This document shows, piece by piece, positions 1-9,147 of a stretch of DNA of 25,603 nt. The translations under genes were made by a program, and so were the position numbers. The stretch covers positions 1-25,603 of the forward strand of contig DATLXU010000129.1 in the NCBI GenBank assembly GCA_035575515.1, read 5' to 3'. This stretch comes from DATLXU01 sp035575515. Lineage in GTDB: Bacteria; Acidobacteriota; Blastocatellia; UBA7656. The notes under the pieces are model-generated. The model made no database searches, was not told the DNA's origin, and worked only from the letters and a program-made list of their open reading frames with translations. Within the stretch, counting starts at the first letter, position 1; every line of letters starts with the position of its first letter.

Positions 1-2
1 TG

Positions 3-1185
3 CAACAGGCAAGCGCAGCGGTCACTGCTTGCTTGCGTGCAGTCGGCAAAAGCGACGATCAGCACTTCCAGAATTATCATCGGGTGTTGAATCGTGACCG
101 ATTCTCTACCTTGCTTGCTGCTCGTATTCTGCTTGGTCTTATCGTCGCGCTGCTGAGCGGCTTCGACTGCCATTGTCATAGGCGCTGATGACACCATTGA
201 GCGGCGGCGAGGCAAAAAGATCAAAGGCTTGGGTTGCCACCGTGACGCGGTACGCTCATCTCGCAAGCACGTGGTCAAATGCTTTGGCTTGAAGTGGCTC
301 TCGCTTATGGCGATGGTTAAGCTCCCTTTTTCAAGTCGTATATGGGCGTTGCCGTTTCTAATAGTGCTATGTCGGGCTAAAGAGAAAGAGAACAGGCAAG
401 AACACAAGACATCGATAGACATCCTGATGATATGTGTTGAGTTGGTCTTGCGCTGGCTGCCCGAAAGAACGATAGTGCTTGTAGTAGATGGGGCATTTGC
501 AGCAATTAGGCTGGCTTTGATGTGGGCTGGTGAACCTGCTGGAAGACTGGCTTTGGTGACAAGATTGCGAATGGACGTGAATCTGTATCATCCGCCGGGT
601 GAGCAACCGCCAGGTAGGCGACCTCGCAAGCCACTGAAAGGGGCACGCCAGCGCAAGCTCAAAGAATGGGCGGCGCGCGGGCGGTACGCCTTTCGAGGAG
701 GTGGAGGTAGATTGGTATGGCGGGGAACGAAAACGGATGCCGGTCTTTTCACGCACGGGGCTTCGGGCACACAGCGGGGCTTGAGCCGGTGGCGATTAGA
801 TATGTATTGGTGCGTGACCTAGAAGGCAAACTGAGAGATGAAGCGTTTGGCTGCGACGAAACTCGATGCGAGCGGATCCAGGGATGGAGAGCGGGAGGCT
901 GCTGGTCCGCAGTTAGCGATTGGGCGCACGACGCCTATCTTGTTAGGACTGTTTACGATAGTGACGTTGTTAGCTGAGCGGATGGCTGAGGACGGGGAAG
1001 TGCCGATAAATGAGACGGCCTGGTACAGCAAGCAGGAAGCGAGCTTTAGTGATTGTTTGGTAATGGTTAGGAAGCGATATTTGGAGATCACGAATTTCGT
1101 GGAGTCTGATTGCGAAGCAGAGGTAGTGCAAATACCGAGCAAGGTGTTCAATCATTTTGTTTCCTGTCTTGCTATGGCTGCTTAA
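3..1185 (+). pseudogene. Degraded DDE-superfamily transposase (IS remnant), multiple frameshifts
   Basis: The reading runs through several frames: frame 3 to about 165 (VTACLRAVGKSDDQHFQNYH), frame 1 from 175 (VIGADDTIERRRGKK, then VLVVDGAFA), frame 2 from about 695 (EEVEVDWYGGERKR), frame 3 from about 780 (LEPVAIRYVLVRDLEGKLRD), and frame 1 again from about 905 (LAIGRTTPILLGLFTIVTLL) to a TAA at 1183-1185. Joined, these pieces resemble DDE_5-type transposases, as I recall the family. The first two catalytic aspartates are probably in GADDT (187-189) and VVDGA (487-489). The stretch around 885-910, where I would expect the third acidic residue, is too short and seems deleted. At least four frame changes make activity very unlikely. 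The 5' end lies before the window. The exact IS family (IS701-like is a guess) and the terminal repeats cannot be set from here. Confidence 0.85.
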
Positions 1186-1198
1186 TTGGATAAAGTCG

Positions 1199-1205
1199 AG
1201 AAGGA
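1199..1205 (+). promoter_or_regulatory. Ribosome binding site of the M28 peptidase
   Basis: AAGGAG lies a few bases before the ATG at 1212 and fixes that start. It sits about 15 bp after the stop of the transposase remnant, so the native promoter may have been displaced by the insertion. Confidence 0.6.
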
Positions 1206-1211
1206 GTTTCT

Positions 1212-2807
1212 ATGAAGTTTTTCCATTCGTTAAAGCGAGCGGCGATTTTCATCATTGCTCTTTCGATAATTACGGCGAGCGCGTCAAACCTCCCGCTGCC
1301 CGCGCCCGAAGCTACATCGAGCATAACTGCGCGCGACTTGAAAAAGCACCTGAGCTTTCTAGCCTCGGATGAACTCGGCGGGCGCTACACCTTCAGCCCG
1401 TCGAATCGCATAGCCGCGCGCTATCTCGCGTCGGAGCTTGAATCATACGGCTATCGAGGCGCGGCGCGCGACGGCTCGTTCTTTCAAAAGGTGCCGCTCA
1501 GTTATCGCTCGGTTGACGCGGCGGCGAGCTACGTCACCATAAAAGTGAACGGCGCGAAGCAGCAGTTCAAATACGCCGAAGACTTTCTTGCGGACCCGCC
1601 GACGGATATGAGCTTCGCGGGCGAAATGGTCTTTGTCGGCTACGGCATCTCCTCGCCGAAAAACAACCACGACGATTACGCGGGACTTGATGTGAAAGGA
1701 AAGATAGTCGTCGAAATCACAGGCGCGCCTGACGCACTTAAGAATGCGCGGCTTGCTGCAAACGAGAGCGGCATGGGCGCGGCGCAAGCGCACGGCGCAG
1801 TGGGGATGATAATCATCCCTTCGGCGCAGAACCTGCTCGTGTGGAATCAACTGAAAGAATACATGGCAAATCAGCAGGAGCTAGGTTTGCCGCCGCGAGT
1901 AATTCAGTCGGGCAAACCTTTCCCGTCAATCACCGCCGGGCCGAATTTGATTAAGGCCCTCAGCCGCAGCATGGGCGTAGAGAACCTGCTCGTGAAGGGC
2001 GAGCCGGTCAGACCAGCAGCTATTCCGGCCACAGCCGAAGTAAAGATGACCGTCGCGGTCAAAGACGCGCCGCCCGCTCAAAACGTCGCGGGTGTACTCG
2101 AAGGTTCGGACCCTGTTTTGAAAAACGAGTACGTGGTCTTCAGCGCGCACTATGACCACCTGCCGACGAGCGAAAAAGGCGAAGTCTATAACGGCGCGGA
2201 TGATGATGGGTCGGGCACAGTCTCCGTGCTTGAAATCGCGCAGGCGTTTGCCACAGGGCCTCGCCCGAAGCGATCAATTTTGATTATCTTTCACACGGGC
2301 GAGGAGCTTGGCCTTTTCGGCTCCGAGTACAACGCCGATTACGATCCTGTCGTGCCGATTGAAAAGCTCGTCGCCGATTTCAACATTGACATGATAGGCC
2401 GCAGCCGCCCACCTGATGATACAGACTCCCGCGATAAGAACCTGACGGACAAAGATTCGATTTACATAATCGGCTCCGACAAGCTCTCGACAGAGCTTCA
2501 CAAACTGAGCGAGCAGACCAACGCCGACACGTCTCGTTTGAGGTTCGACTACACCTACAACGACGAGAATCACCCCGAACGGTTTTACTATCGCTCGGAT
2601 CATTACAACTACGCCAAGCACGGCATCCCGATCATCTTTTATTTCACGGGTGTGCATCGCGATTATCATCGCACGACCGACGACGTTGACAAGATTGACT
2701 TCGAGAAGATGGAGCGGATTGATCGGATGATATTCGCGACGGGCTGGCGAGTTGCGAACCTCGACCACCGCCTCGTTGTTGATAAAAGCCCGCGCCCGGC
2801 GCAGTAA
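1212..2807 (+). CDS. Secreted M28-family zinc aminopeptidase
   Basis: This 531-residue protein should cleave N-terminal residues from peptides outside the cytoplasm. It opens with a basic N-terminus and a hydrophobic signal-like segment (residues 8-25). The zinc-peptidase motifs come in the usual M28 order: H313 in AHYDH, the D330-D332 cluster in NGADDDGSG, E364/E365 in HTGEELGLFGS, D393 in NIDMIGRS and H486 in DYHRTTDD. All five metal-ligand positions and the catalytic glutamate are present. The region at about 130-270, between the N-terminal part and the metal site, fits the protease-associated insert common in this group. A good Shine-Dalgarno supports the start. It is transcribed alone, between a transposase remnant and the convergent EamA gene. 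Exact substrate specificity cannot be read from the sequence. Confidence 0.93.
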   Translation: MKFFHSLKRAAIFIIALSIITASASNLPLPAPEATSSITARDLKKHLSFLASDELGGRYTFSPSNRIAARYLASELESYGYRGAARDGSFFQKVPLSYRSVDAAASYVTIKVNGAKQQFKYAEDFLADPPTDMSFAGEMVFVGYGISSPKNNHDDYAGLDVKGKIVVEITGAPDALKNARLAANESGMGAAQAHGAVGMIIIPSAQNLLVWNQLKEYMANQQELGLPPRVIQSGKPFPSITAGPNLIKALSRSMGVENLLVKGEPVRPAAIPATAEVKMTVAVKDAPPAQNVAGVLEGSDPVLKNEYVVFSAHYDHLPTSEKGEVYNGADDDGSGTVSVLEIAQAFATGPRPKRSILIIFHTGEELGLFGSEYNADYDPVVPIEKLVADFNIDMIGRSRPPDDTDSRDKNLTDKDSIYIIGSDKLSTELHKLSEQTNADTSRLRFDYTYNDENHPERFYYRSDHYNYAKHGIPIIFYFTGVHRDYHRTTDDVDKIDFEKMERIDRMIFATGWRVANLDHRLVVDKSPRPAQ

Positions 2808-3074
2808 ATTTGTTTACCGTACATCCAATACTGACTTCGGTCTAAACCGACGCAGCATTCTCGCCACATCCGCCCATGAATTGCTGCGCACGACATCACT
2901 CAATCTGTGTTAATTCTTATGAAATTGGCTTCAAACTAGCAGCATTCAGTATTGGGCGAGCAATCACGTCGGGCTTCGCTTTGAATTCCGCGCTCACATT
3001 TTCTTCGAGCGACAGCCCGCACTTCTACTCATTCCGCGCGGGGCTATCGTTTCGATGAAGAGGACAATATAGGG

Positions 3075-4038
3075 TCAGTTCTTTCCCGGCGCGAGGGCGG
3101 CTTCTTCCATCTCTTCTTCGACAGCTTCAGCGAGCGCGACGGCAACCATGCCGCGCCGCACGAAGTAGATGCCGATGAAGATAACAACTGCTCCCACGAT
3201 CTGGCCCGCTGTAGGAACCTCGCCGAGCGCGGGCCACGCCGCGAGCATCGCAACGACGGGCGTGATGTTTGAATAGATCGCCGTGCGCGTCGAGCCTATC
3301 TTTCGCACGCCGTAATTCCAGATGATGTAAGCGAGCGCGATTGCAAAGAGGGCGCTGTAAACTAATCCAGCCCACGCCGCCGCGTTCACCTCCGCCCAGT
3401 TCTGCCTTAACAGCGACGGCGCGCACACAATCAAAAGCAGCGGCGTGCCCGTGACCATCATTATCACCGTCGCTTTCATCGAACCGTGAGCGTGAACTAA
3501 TCGGTTTGCGCCGACTGTGTAGAAAGACCAGCACACGGTTGACGCGAGCAGCAGAAGATCGCCTATGATTGTTTCGCCAAACGAAAGCTCGCTTTCGCCG
3601 CTCAGGATTATCAGCACGATTCCGCCGAAAGCAAGCAGCAGCCCCGCAACTCCGCGCGCAGTGAAATATTCGTGGCCTCGAATTCGGCCAAGTATCGCAG
3701 TGAACAGCGGCGTCGTCGCAAGTATAAGCGCAGCGTTGCCCGCTCGCGTGTAGCTCATGCCGATGATGAACAGCGATTGATAAAGCGTGTTGGCCAGCAG
3801 GCCCAGCCCGAATAATCGCCAGAAGTCACGGCGCGGCACTTCCGAGGGTCGCAAGCGCAGCGATTATCATTGTTATGGATGCGATGGTAAACCTGAGTCC
3901 GTTGAAGCTGAGAGGCAGGAAGCCTTCGCCCGGCTTGAGCGAGTATTTGATGGCGATGAAGTTCGTTCCCCAGATGAGCGTCATCAACAGCAACAGCAAA
4001 TCTGTCGCGCCGAACCGCACACCTGCTTCAACCTTCAT
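3075..4038 (-). pseudogene. EamA/DMT-family transporter, split by a frameshift
   Basis: The N-terminal part (ATG at 4038, 70 codons, stop at 3826) holds a first membrane helix (LLLLLMTLIWGTNFIAIKY) and part of a second. The rest follows in another frame from about 3854 down to 3075 and contains the remaining EamA helices (for example NAALILATTPLFTAILG and IYSNITPVVAMLAAWPALGE). Together they give about 300 residues and ten helices, the normal size of a drug/metabolite transporter. The break lies near 3845-3860, in the loop after helix 2. No classic slippery heptamer is visible there, so it is a real inactivating indel or an assembly error. The ATG overlaps the gatA stop by 11 bp, which suggests translational coupling. 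The C-terminus has an acidic tail (EAVEEEMEEA). The substrate is unknown. Confidence 0.85.
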
Positions 4039-5497
4039 CGTTCAACCTCAATGGCTTGAAATCGGCTCCCAGAGCCAGTTCCAGGTTATGCGCCGCTCGC
4101 GCCAGTGTCGCTTCATCGAAGTGGCGGCCAATCAATTGAAGCCCGACAGGCAGCCCGCTCGATGATAAGCCAACGGGAAGGCTTAGGCCCGGCACGCCCG
4201 CGAGGTTCGCCGTTATTGTGTAAATATCGGAAAGGTACATCTCAAGCGGATCATTCGCCTTTTCACCCAACCTGAACGCTGGCGTCGGCGATGTAGGCGT
4301 CGCAATCACATCGCACACATCGAAGGCGTTGCGAAAGTCACGCTCAACGAGCGAGCGCACCTTCTGCGCCTTGCCGTAGTAAGCGTCGTAATAGCCCGCG
4401 CTCAACGCATAAGTTCCGAGCATTATTCGCCGTTTCACCTCCGCGCCGAATCCTTCCTCGCGCGTGCGGCTGTACATCTCGCGAAGCGTCCGAGCTTCTT
4501 CGGCGCGAAAGCCGTAACGCACACCGTCGTAGCGCGCGAGGTTCGAGCTTGCTTCCGCCGTCGCAATCAAGTAGTAAACAGGAACCGCGTACTCGGTGTG
4601 AGGAAGGCTCACGTCAACAATCGCTGCGCCTAGTTCTTCGAGCTTATTAATCGCGGCTTCAACTTTTTCTTTCACCTCCGCATCAAGCCCTTCGCCGTAG
4701 TACTCGCGCGGAACGCCGACGCGAAGGCCGCGCACGTCGCCTTCGATTGCCGCAATGTAATCATCTGTCGCAACATTGCTCGATGTCGAATCCATTGGGT
4801 CGCGACCTGCGATGACGGTGAGGACTTGCGCGGCATCTTCAACGCAGTTTGCAAACGGACCTATCTGATCGAGCGACGAGCCGAAGGCTATAAGCCCGTA
4901 ACGCGACACGCGGCCATAAGTCGGCTTGAGTCCCACGACACCGCAGAGGCTCGCAGGCTGGCGAATAGAGCCGCCCGTGTCTGAGCCGAGCGCGGCAACG
5001 ACCATTCCTGCCGCAACTGCGACAGCCGAGCCGCCCGACGATCCGCCCGGCACGCGCGTCACATCCCACGGATTTTTCACCGGCCCATAAGCAGAGTTTT
5101 CGGTTGACGAACCCATCGCGAATTCATCGAGGTTGGTCTTGCCGATTATTATCGCGCCTGCTGATTCAAGCCGTTCGATTGCCGTAGCGGTGTAGGGCGG
5201 TTTGTAGTCGAACAGAATCCGCGAGCCAGCCGTCGTGCGCACTCCGCGCATGACGAGGTTGTCTTTGACGGCGATGATTGCGCCCGCAAGCTGCGGAAGC
5301 TCTTTGCCAGCATCGGCAGCGCGGTCTATCGCTTCTGCGCGCTCAAGCGCGGCGTCGGCTGTGACCGTGATGAATGCGTTGAGGTCTGCGCGTCGTTCTA
5401 TTCGCTCAAGCGCGGCGCGGCAAACCTCGACCGCGCTGATTTCACGCGAGACAATCGCGCGCCGAAGCGATTTAATTGTCACGTCTTTCAGGTTCAA
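4028..5497 (-). CDS. gatA: Asp-tRNA(Asn)/Glu-tRNA(Gln) amidotransferase subunit A
   Basis: GatA releases ammonia from glutamine (amidase activity) and feeds it to GatB, which amidates mischarged Glu-tRNA(Gln) or Asp-tRNA(Asn). The 489 residues match the usual family length. The Ser-cisSer-Lys triad of the amidase signature is intact: K78 in AVKDN, S153 in PGGSSGGSA and nucleophile S177 in SDTGGSIRQP. The start is a TTG at 5495-5497 with a GGAG a few bases upstream; the protein begins LKDVTIKSLRRAI, as expected for GatA. It follows gatC after an 82-bp spacer that contains a short GC-rich repeat, and it overlaps the EamA gene. gatB is not in the window, so the third subunit is encoded elsewhere. 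Confidence 0.97.
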   Translation of the reverse strand: MNLKDVTIKSLRRAIVSREISAVEVCRAALERIERRADLNAFITVTADAALERAEAIDRAADAGKELPQLAGAIIAVKDNLVMRGVRTTAGSRILFDYKPPYTATAIERLESAGAIIIGKTNLDEFAMGSSTENSAYGPVKNPWDVTRVPGGSSGGSAVAVAAGMVVAALGSDTGGSIRQPASLCGVVGLKPTYGRVSRYGLIAFGSSLDQIGPFANCVEDAAQVLTVIAGRDPMDSTSSNVATDDYIAAIEGDVRGLRVGVPREYYGEGLDAEVKEKVEAAINKLEELGAAIVDVSLPHTEYAVPVYYLIATAEASSNLARYDGVRYGFRAEEARTLREMYSRTREEGFGAEVKRRIMLGTYALSAGYYDAYYGKAQKVRSLVERDFRNAFDVCDVIATPTSPTPAFRLGEKANDPLEMYLSDIYTITANLAGVPGLSLPVGLSSSGLPVGLQLIGRHFDEATLARAAHNLELALGADFKPLRLNDEG

Positions 5498-5565
5498 GGT
5501 TGCTCCGTGAGTCGGTGGTCAGTGATCATGAAATGATTTGAGATTTCAGATTTGAAATTGCAAAT

Positions 5566-5576
5566 CCCTGCCCCTG
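5566..5576. repeat. Short CCCTGCCCCTG repeat core in the gatC-gatA spacer
   Basis: The same 11-bp word occurs at 10123-10133, and its complementary core GGGGCAGGG occurs at 10016-10024 and 16360-16368. All copies are intergenic. Next to it is an AT-rich stretch built of repeated ATTTGA/ATTTCA-like words (about 5535-5565). Confidence 0.45.
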
Positions 5577-5579
5577 CTG

Positions 5580-5882
5580 TCATCCGCCAATCACCTTCGG
5601 GACTTTGAAGTAACCGGCTTCGGCGTCGGGCGCGTTCTCGGTTGCAAGCGTCTGGCCAAGACCCGGACGAACAATGTCGTCGCGGCGCGCATATTCGGCG
5701 TCGCCGCTCGCAGTCGGGCAGTGCGACATAGGCTCGACCTCTGATGTGTCAAGCTCGTTCAGCTTTTCGATGTAGCCGAGAATCGCGCTCAGTTGTTCGG
5801 TGAACGACCTGGTCTCTTCAGGCGTAAGCTCAAGCCGCGCAAGCTCGGCTATCTTTTCGACATCGGTTTTAGTTACAGGCAT
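5580..5882 (-). CDS. gatC: Asp-tRNA(Asn)/Glu-tRNA(Gln) amidotransferase subunit C
   Basis: GatC is the small clamp that holds GatA and GatB together. This 100-residue protein has the typical start (VEKIAELARLELTPEE), the central helix (LSAILGYIEKLNELDTSEVE) and the C-terminal motif with YFKVPKVIGG. The size is normal. The ATG at 5882 has only a weak Shine-Dalgarno (GAGAGA). It is the first gene of the minus-strand run gatC-gatA-EamA and is divergent from the histidine kinase at 6044; the 160-bp gap between them should carry both promoters. Confidence 0.95.
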   Translation of the reverse strand: MPVTKTDVEKIAELARLELTPEETRSFTEQLSAILGYIEKLNELDTSEVEPMSHCPTASGDAEYARRDDIVRPGLGQTLATENAPDAEAGYFKVPKVIGG

Positions 5883-6043
5883 ACGGTCTCTCGCTCGGCC
5901 ATCTGATGAACCTGAGAATTATAGGAAGCGCGCGATGAGCTATCAAGCTTGGCACTATGAACCCATTCGATTTTATCCTCGCCTACTATTAAGCACGAAG
6001 CTCTGGTAGAATCCGCAGTAGAATTTCGGAGGCGCAATCACGG

Positions 6044-8353
6044 TTGGAAGATTCGCAGCAAAACTCAAACGATTCAAGGCTGACTGAGCGCGGGCGGCGG
6101 CGATTGACTACCGTCATCGTGCTTTCAATCGTCGTGCTGCTTTTGATGCTGTCGCTCATCGCTCAGAGCGGATTCAATCCCAAAGCGTTCGTCTCGCCCG
6201 ACACCGCCGCCGAAACGCTTTTGCTCTACGCGCTTTCGACTCTGAACTTCTTAGCGTTCGTGACGGTGCTTTTCGTGCTGCTCCGAAACGTGCTCAAGCT
6301 CGTGCGCGAGCGGCGCGCATTGCGGCCCGGCTCGAAATTCAAAACAAGGCTTGTGAGCTACGCCATAGGGCTTTCGCTGCTGCCCGCGCTGCTTTTGTTC
6401 TTTTTCGCCTTCGGGCTTTTAAATCGAAGCATTGACCGATGGTTCGGCGACCCGGCGCGGCAAATCGCAGACGACGCTCAGGAGATTCAGGAGAGTTATT
6501 TCAGAGATAAACAGGTTGAGCTTGTTCGCATCGCGCGGGCTATGAATCGCTCGCTCAATCTTTCATCGCGCAACGATTACAACAGCCGTGAGCTTGACAA
6601 TCAGTTGCGGCGCGAGATGAATGAATACGACATCGCGCTCGCGCGGCTCGTTGCTCCGACAGGCAGCATTACGATTCAAAACGGCGAGCGACGTATTGAA
6701 GCTGACATCGCCGAAACGATTGCATCAGCCGAGCAACAATTGCGCGCAAACGGCAACCCCTTCACAGGGCGCGACGATGGCGAAAGCCCAACGAACATTT
6801 TCGTAATTGCAGGCATTCGACTGACAGATGATGTAGACGATCCGCGATTGTTGATCATTGCGCGCGAGTTTCCGCCTGAGCTTACCGCGCGCGCCGCAAG
6901 CATCAAAGAACAGCACGAAAACTTTCATAGCCTGCTCGGAAAAATAAAACGCATCAAGGCCATCTATATTTTGTTGCTCGGCGCGGTGACCTTGCTGCTG
7001 ATTTTTTCGGCGAGCTGGCTTGCGCTCTACGTTGCGCGCGGGATAACCGTGCCGATTCAAGCTCTGGCCGAAGCGACCGAGCGAGTGGCGCACGGCGATT
7101 TCAAACATCCGGTTGATGTTGTTGCCGAAGACGAGCTTGGCGCGCTCGTCCGCTCGTTCAATCAAATGTCCGCGCAATTGGCGGAGAACCGCGAGCGGTT
7201 GGAACGCGCAGCCGAAGACCTCAGCCGCACGAATCTCGCTCTGGATGATCGCCGCCGCTACATCGAGACCGTGCTCGAATCTCTGTCGACTGGTGTAATC
7301 TCAACAGATGCCGATACGGGCGTTGCCACAATAAACCGCGCGGCGCTTTTCATGCTCGGTCTCAAAGACAAACCTGAACTCGCAACACCAATCAATCGTG
7401 TTATCGCAAGCCCACAGGGCGAGCAGGTGGCCGCGCTCTGCCGCCGCGCTCGACGAACCGAGACGGCTCACGCTGAGATTGAATTCAAGCGAGCCGACGG
7501 CAGCGCGCTTCTGACGGCAACGACAGCCATTGCGCTCCGCAATTCGGAAGGCGCGATTCAAGGATGGGTGCTTGTCATTGAGGACCTGACCGATTTGATA
7601 CAGGCCGAGCGTGCCGCCGCGTGGAGCGAGGTCGCGCGCCGCATGGCTCACGAGATAAAGAATCCACTCACGCCGATTCAGCTTTCAGCTGAGCGCATTT
7701 ATCGCAATTACGAGCGCGCAGCAAAACCCGCAGACGATTCACGCTTTGATCGAGTAGTGCGCGAAGGCACAGCAACGATAGTGCGCGAGGTTGCCGCGCT
7801 GCAACGAATGGTCGAAGAGTTTTCGCGCTTCGCTCGCCTGCCTGAAGCGCGGCCCGTAGAAGCCTCGCTCAATGATGTCGTGCGCGACGCGGTCAATCTT
7901 TACACAGAACGCCTTGATGGAGTGCGAATCGTTTGCTCGCTTGCGGATGACCTGCCCGCGCTCAGATTAGACACCGAGCAGATGAAGCGCGTGATGGTGA
8001 ACCTGATTGACAATGCCATTGAAGCTCTCAATTCAGACGGGCAAACCAGCGGCAACGGCTCAAACGGCTCACCACAGAGCGCGAGCGAAAAACTAATAAA
8101 GATCGAATCGCGTTATGTGCGACCCAGCGACACGGTGCGGCTCACGGTGTCAGACACGGGTCACGGCATAAGCCCGCACGACCGCGATAAATTGTTCCTG
8201 CCGAAATTTTCTACGCGCGAGCGCGGCACGGGGCTTGGGCTTGCGATAGTGAGCCACATCATCGCCGACCACAAAGGGCGCATCTGGGTTGAAGACAATC
8301 AACCGCGCGGCGCTCGCTTCATAATCGAGTTGCCAGCCGGTCGTGGCGAGTAG
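6044..8353 (+). CDS. NtrY-like membrane sensor histidine kinase
   Basis: This 769-residue kinase probably senses a signal at the membrane and phosphorylates a response regulator. Helices lie at about 22-41, 60-85 and 104-127, then an extracytoplasmic sensor region (about 128-305), a fourth helix (306-330), HAMP (331-385), a PAS-like domain (about 400-510), HisKA with H536 in MAHEIKNPLTP, and HATPase_c with the N-box (VNLIDNAIEAL), G1 (SDTGHGIS) and G2 (GTGLGLAIVSH). The FxxxFSTRERGTGLGL region and the four-helix architecture match NtrY. The start is a TTG at 6044 with GGAGG at 6028-6032; no better ATG is seen. No NtrX-type regulator is adjacent, so it is an orphan here. Its ligand is unknown and a role in nitrogen control is not shown. 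Confidence 0.92.
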   Translation: MEDSQQNSNDSRLTERGRRRLTTVIVLSIVVLLLMLSLIAQSGFNPKAFVSPDTAAETLLLYALSTLNFLAFVTVLFVLLRNVLKLVRERRALRPGSKFKTRLVSYAIGLSLLPALLLFFFAFGLLNRSIDRWFGDPARQIADDAQEIQESYFRDKQVELVRIARAMNRSLNLSSRNDYNSRELDNQLRREMNEYDIALARLVAPTGSITIQNGERRIEADIAETIASAEQQLRANGNPFTGRDDGESPTNIFVIAGIRLTDDVDDPRLLIIAREFPPELTARAASIKEQHENFHSLLGKIKRIKAIYILLLGAVTLLLIFSASWLALYVARGITVPIQALAEATERVAHGDFKHPVDVVAEDELGALVRSFNQMSAQLAENRERLERAAEDLSRTNLALDDRRRYIETVLESLSTGVISTDADTGVATINRAALFMLGLKDKPELATPINRVIASPQGEQVAALCRRARRTETAHAEIEFKRADGSALLTATTAIALRNSEGAIQGWVLVIEDLTDLIQAERAAAWSEVARRMAHEIKNPLTPIQLSAERIYRNYERAAKPADDSRFDRVVREGTATIVREVAALQRMVEEFSRFARLPEARPVEASLNDVVRDAVNLYTERLDGVRIVCSLADDLPALRLDTEQMKRVMVNLIDNAIEALNSDGQTSGNGSNGSPQSASEKLIKIESRYVRPSDTVRLTVSDTGHGISPHDRDKLFLPKFSTRERGTGLGLAIVSHIIADHKGRIWVEDNQPRGARFIIELPAGRGE

Positions 8354-8472
8354 CGGCTGCCGATGAGTTTTGCCGGTGACGAGTTGAGAAATAAGAGTGA
8401 GTTAAAGCGCATAGGATAGATTGAAACGAATGAGCGCCTCAAACGTTTTATGTAACAGAAAGAGAGGCAGCC

Positions 8473-9141
8473 ATGACAACTAAAACAATCGAGAAGCATC
8501 AAAGAACGTTCCTTCCGGCGGCTGGCCGCGATTGGCTCCTGCCACTATATGATCCGTTTGTGAAACTGCTCGGCGGCGATTCGGCCAGAAGAGCGCTGCT
8601 TGATCAAGCGAAGATTCAGCCCGGTCACCACATCCTCGACATCGGTTGTGGCACTGGCAGTCTTGTCATACTCATAAAGCAACTCTATCCCGATGCAATA
8701 ACTGTTGGACTGGACCCGGATCCGAAAGCTCTCGCCCGCGCAAAACGCAAAGCAGAAAGAGCGGCGGTCTCGATTCAATTCGATGAGGGATTTTCAGATG
8801 AGCTTCCTTACGGCGATGCATCCTTCGATAGAGTGTTTTCCTCTTTTATGTTTCATCACCTCGAAGAGAACGAGAAGGAGAAGACGCTCAGCGAAGTGCG
8901 ACGCGTCCTCAAGCCGGGCGGCTCGCTCCACCTGCTTGATTTCGGAGGGCCGAAGCACGGCGGCTCCGGCATCCTGGCCCGACTGTTTCACGCAAGCCAC
9001 CGCCTGAAAGACAACTCCGAAGATCGAATTCTCGGGCTGATGAGTCAGGCTGGACTTGCGCAACCGAAGAAGGTGAGCGACGGGCGTCTCCTGTTTGGGC
9101 TTTTGCGCACCGCCTACTATCAGGCATCTGCGCCCGCTTGA
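8473..9141 (+). CDS. Class I SAM-dependent methyltransferase (Methyltransf_11-like)
   Basis: This 222-residue protein has SAM motif I (ILDIGCGTGSLV), the acidic end of strand beta2 (VGLDPDP), motif II around LPYGDASFDRVFSSFMFHHL and motif III near LKPGGSLHLLDFG. These are typical of ubiquinone/menaquinone-type or small-molecule methyltransferases. A run of about 50 residues precedes motif I (LPLYDPFVKLLGGDSARRALL), a layout common in proteins annotated as UbiE-like. The ATG has an AGAGAGG-type ribosome site. It lies 119 bp after the histidine kinase on the same strand and ends 6 bp from the convergent panC stop. The acceptor substrate cannot be assigned. Confidence 0.88.
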   Translation: MTTKTIEKHQRTFLPAAGRDWLLPLYDPFVKLLGGDSARRALLDQAKIQPGHHILDIGCGTGSLVILIKQLYPDAITVGLDPDPKALARAKRKAERAAVSIQFDEGFSDELPYGDASFDRVFSSFMFHHLEENEKEKTLSEVRRVLKPGGSLHLLDFGGPKHGGSGILARLFHASHRLKDNSEDRILGLMSQAGLAQPKKVSDGRLLFGLLRTAYYQASAPA

Positions 9142-9147
9142 TCAAAT

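Noticed and set aside
2825..2955. 9-bp inverted repeat CCAATACTG/CAGTATTGG as a mobile element
   Set aside because: Such a short match in a 260-bp spacer is not far from chance, and no other element features are visible. The spacer 2808-3074 otherwise shows nothing I can name.
3826..3860. Programmed ribosomal frameshift in the EamA gene
   Set aside because: No slippery heptamer or clear downstream structure was seen; mutation or assembly error is simpler.
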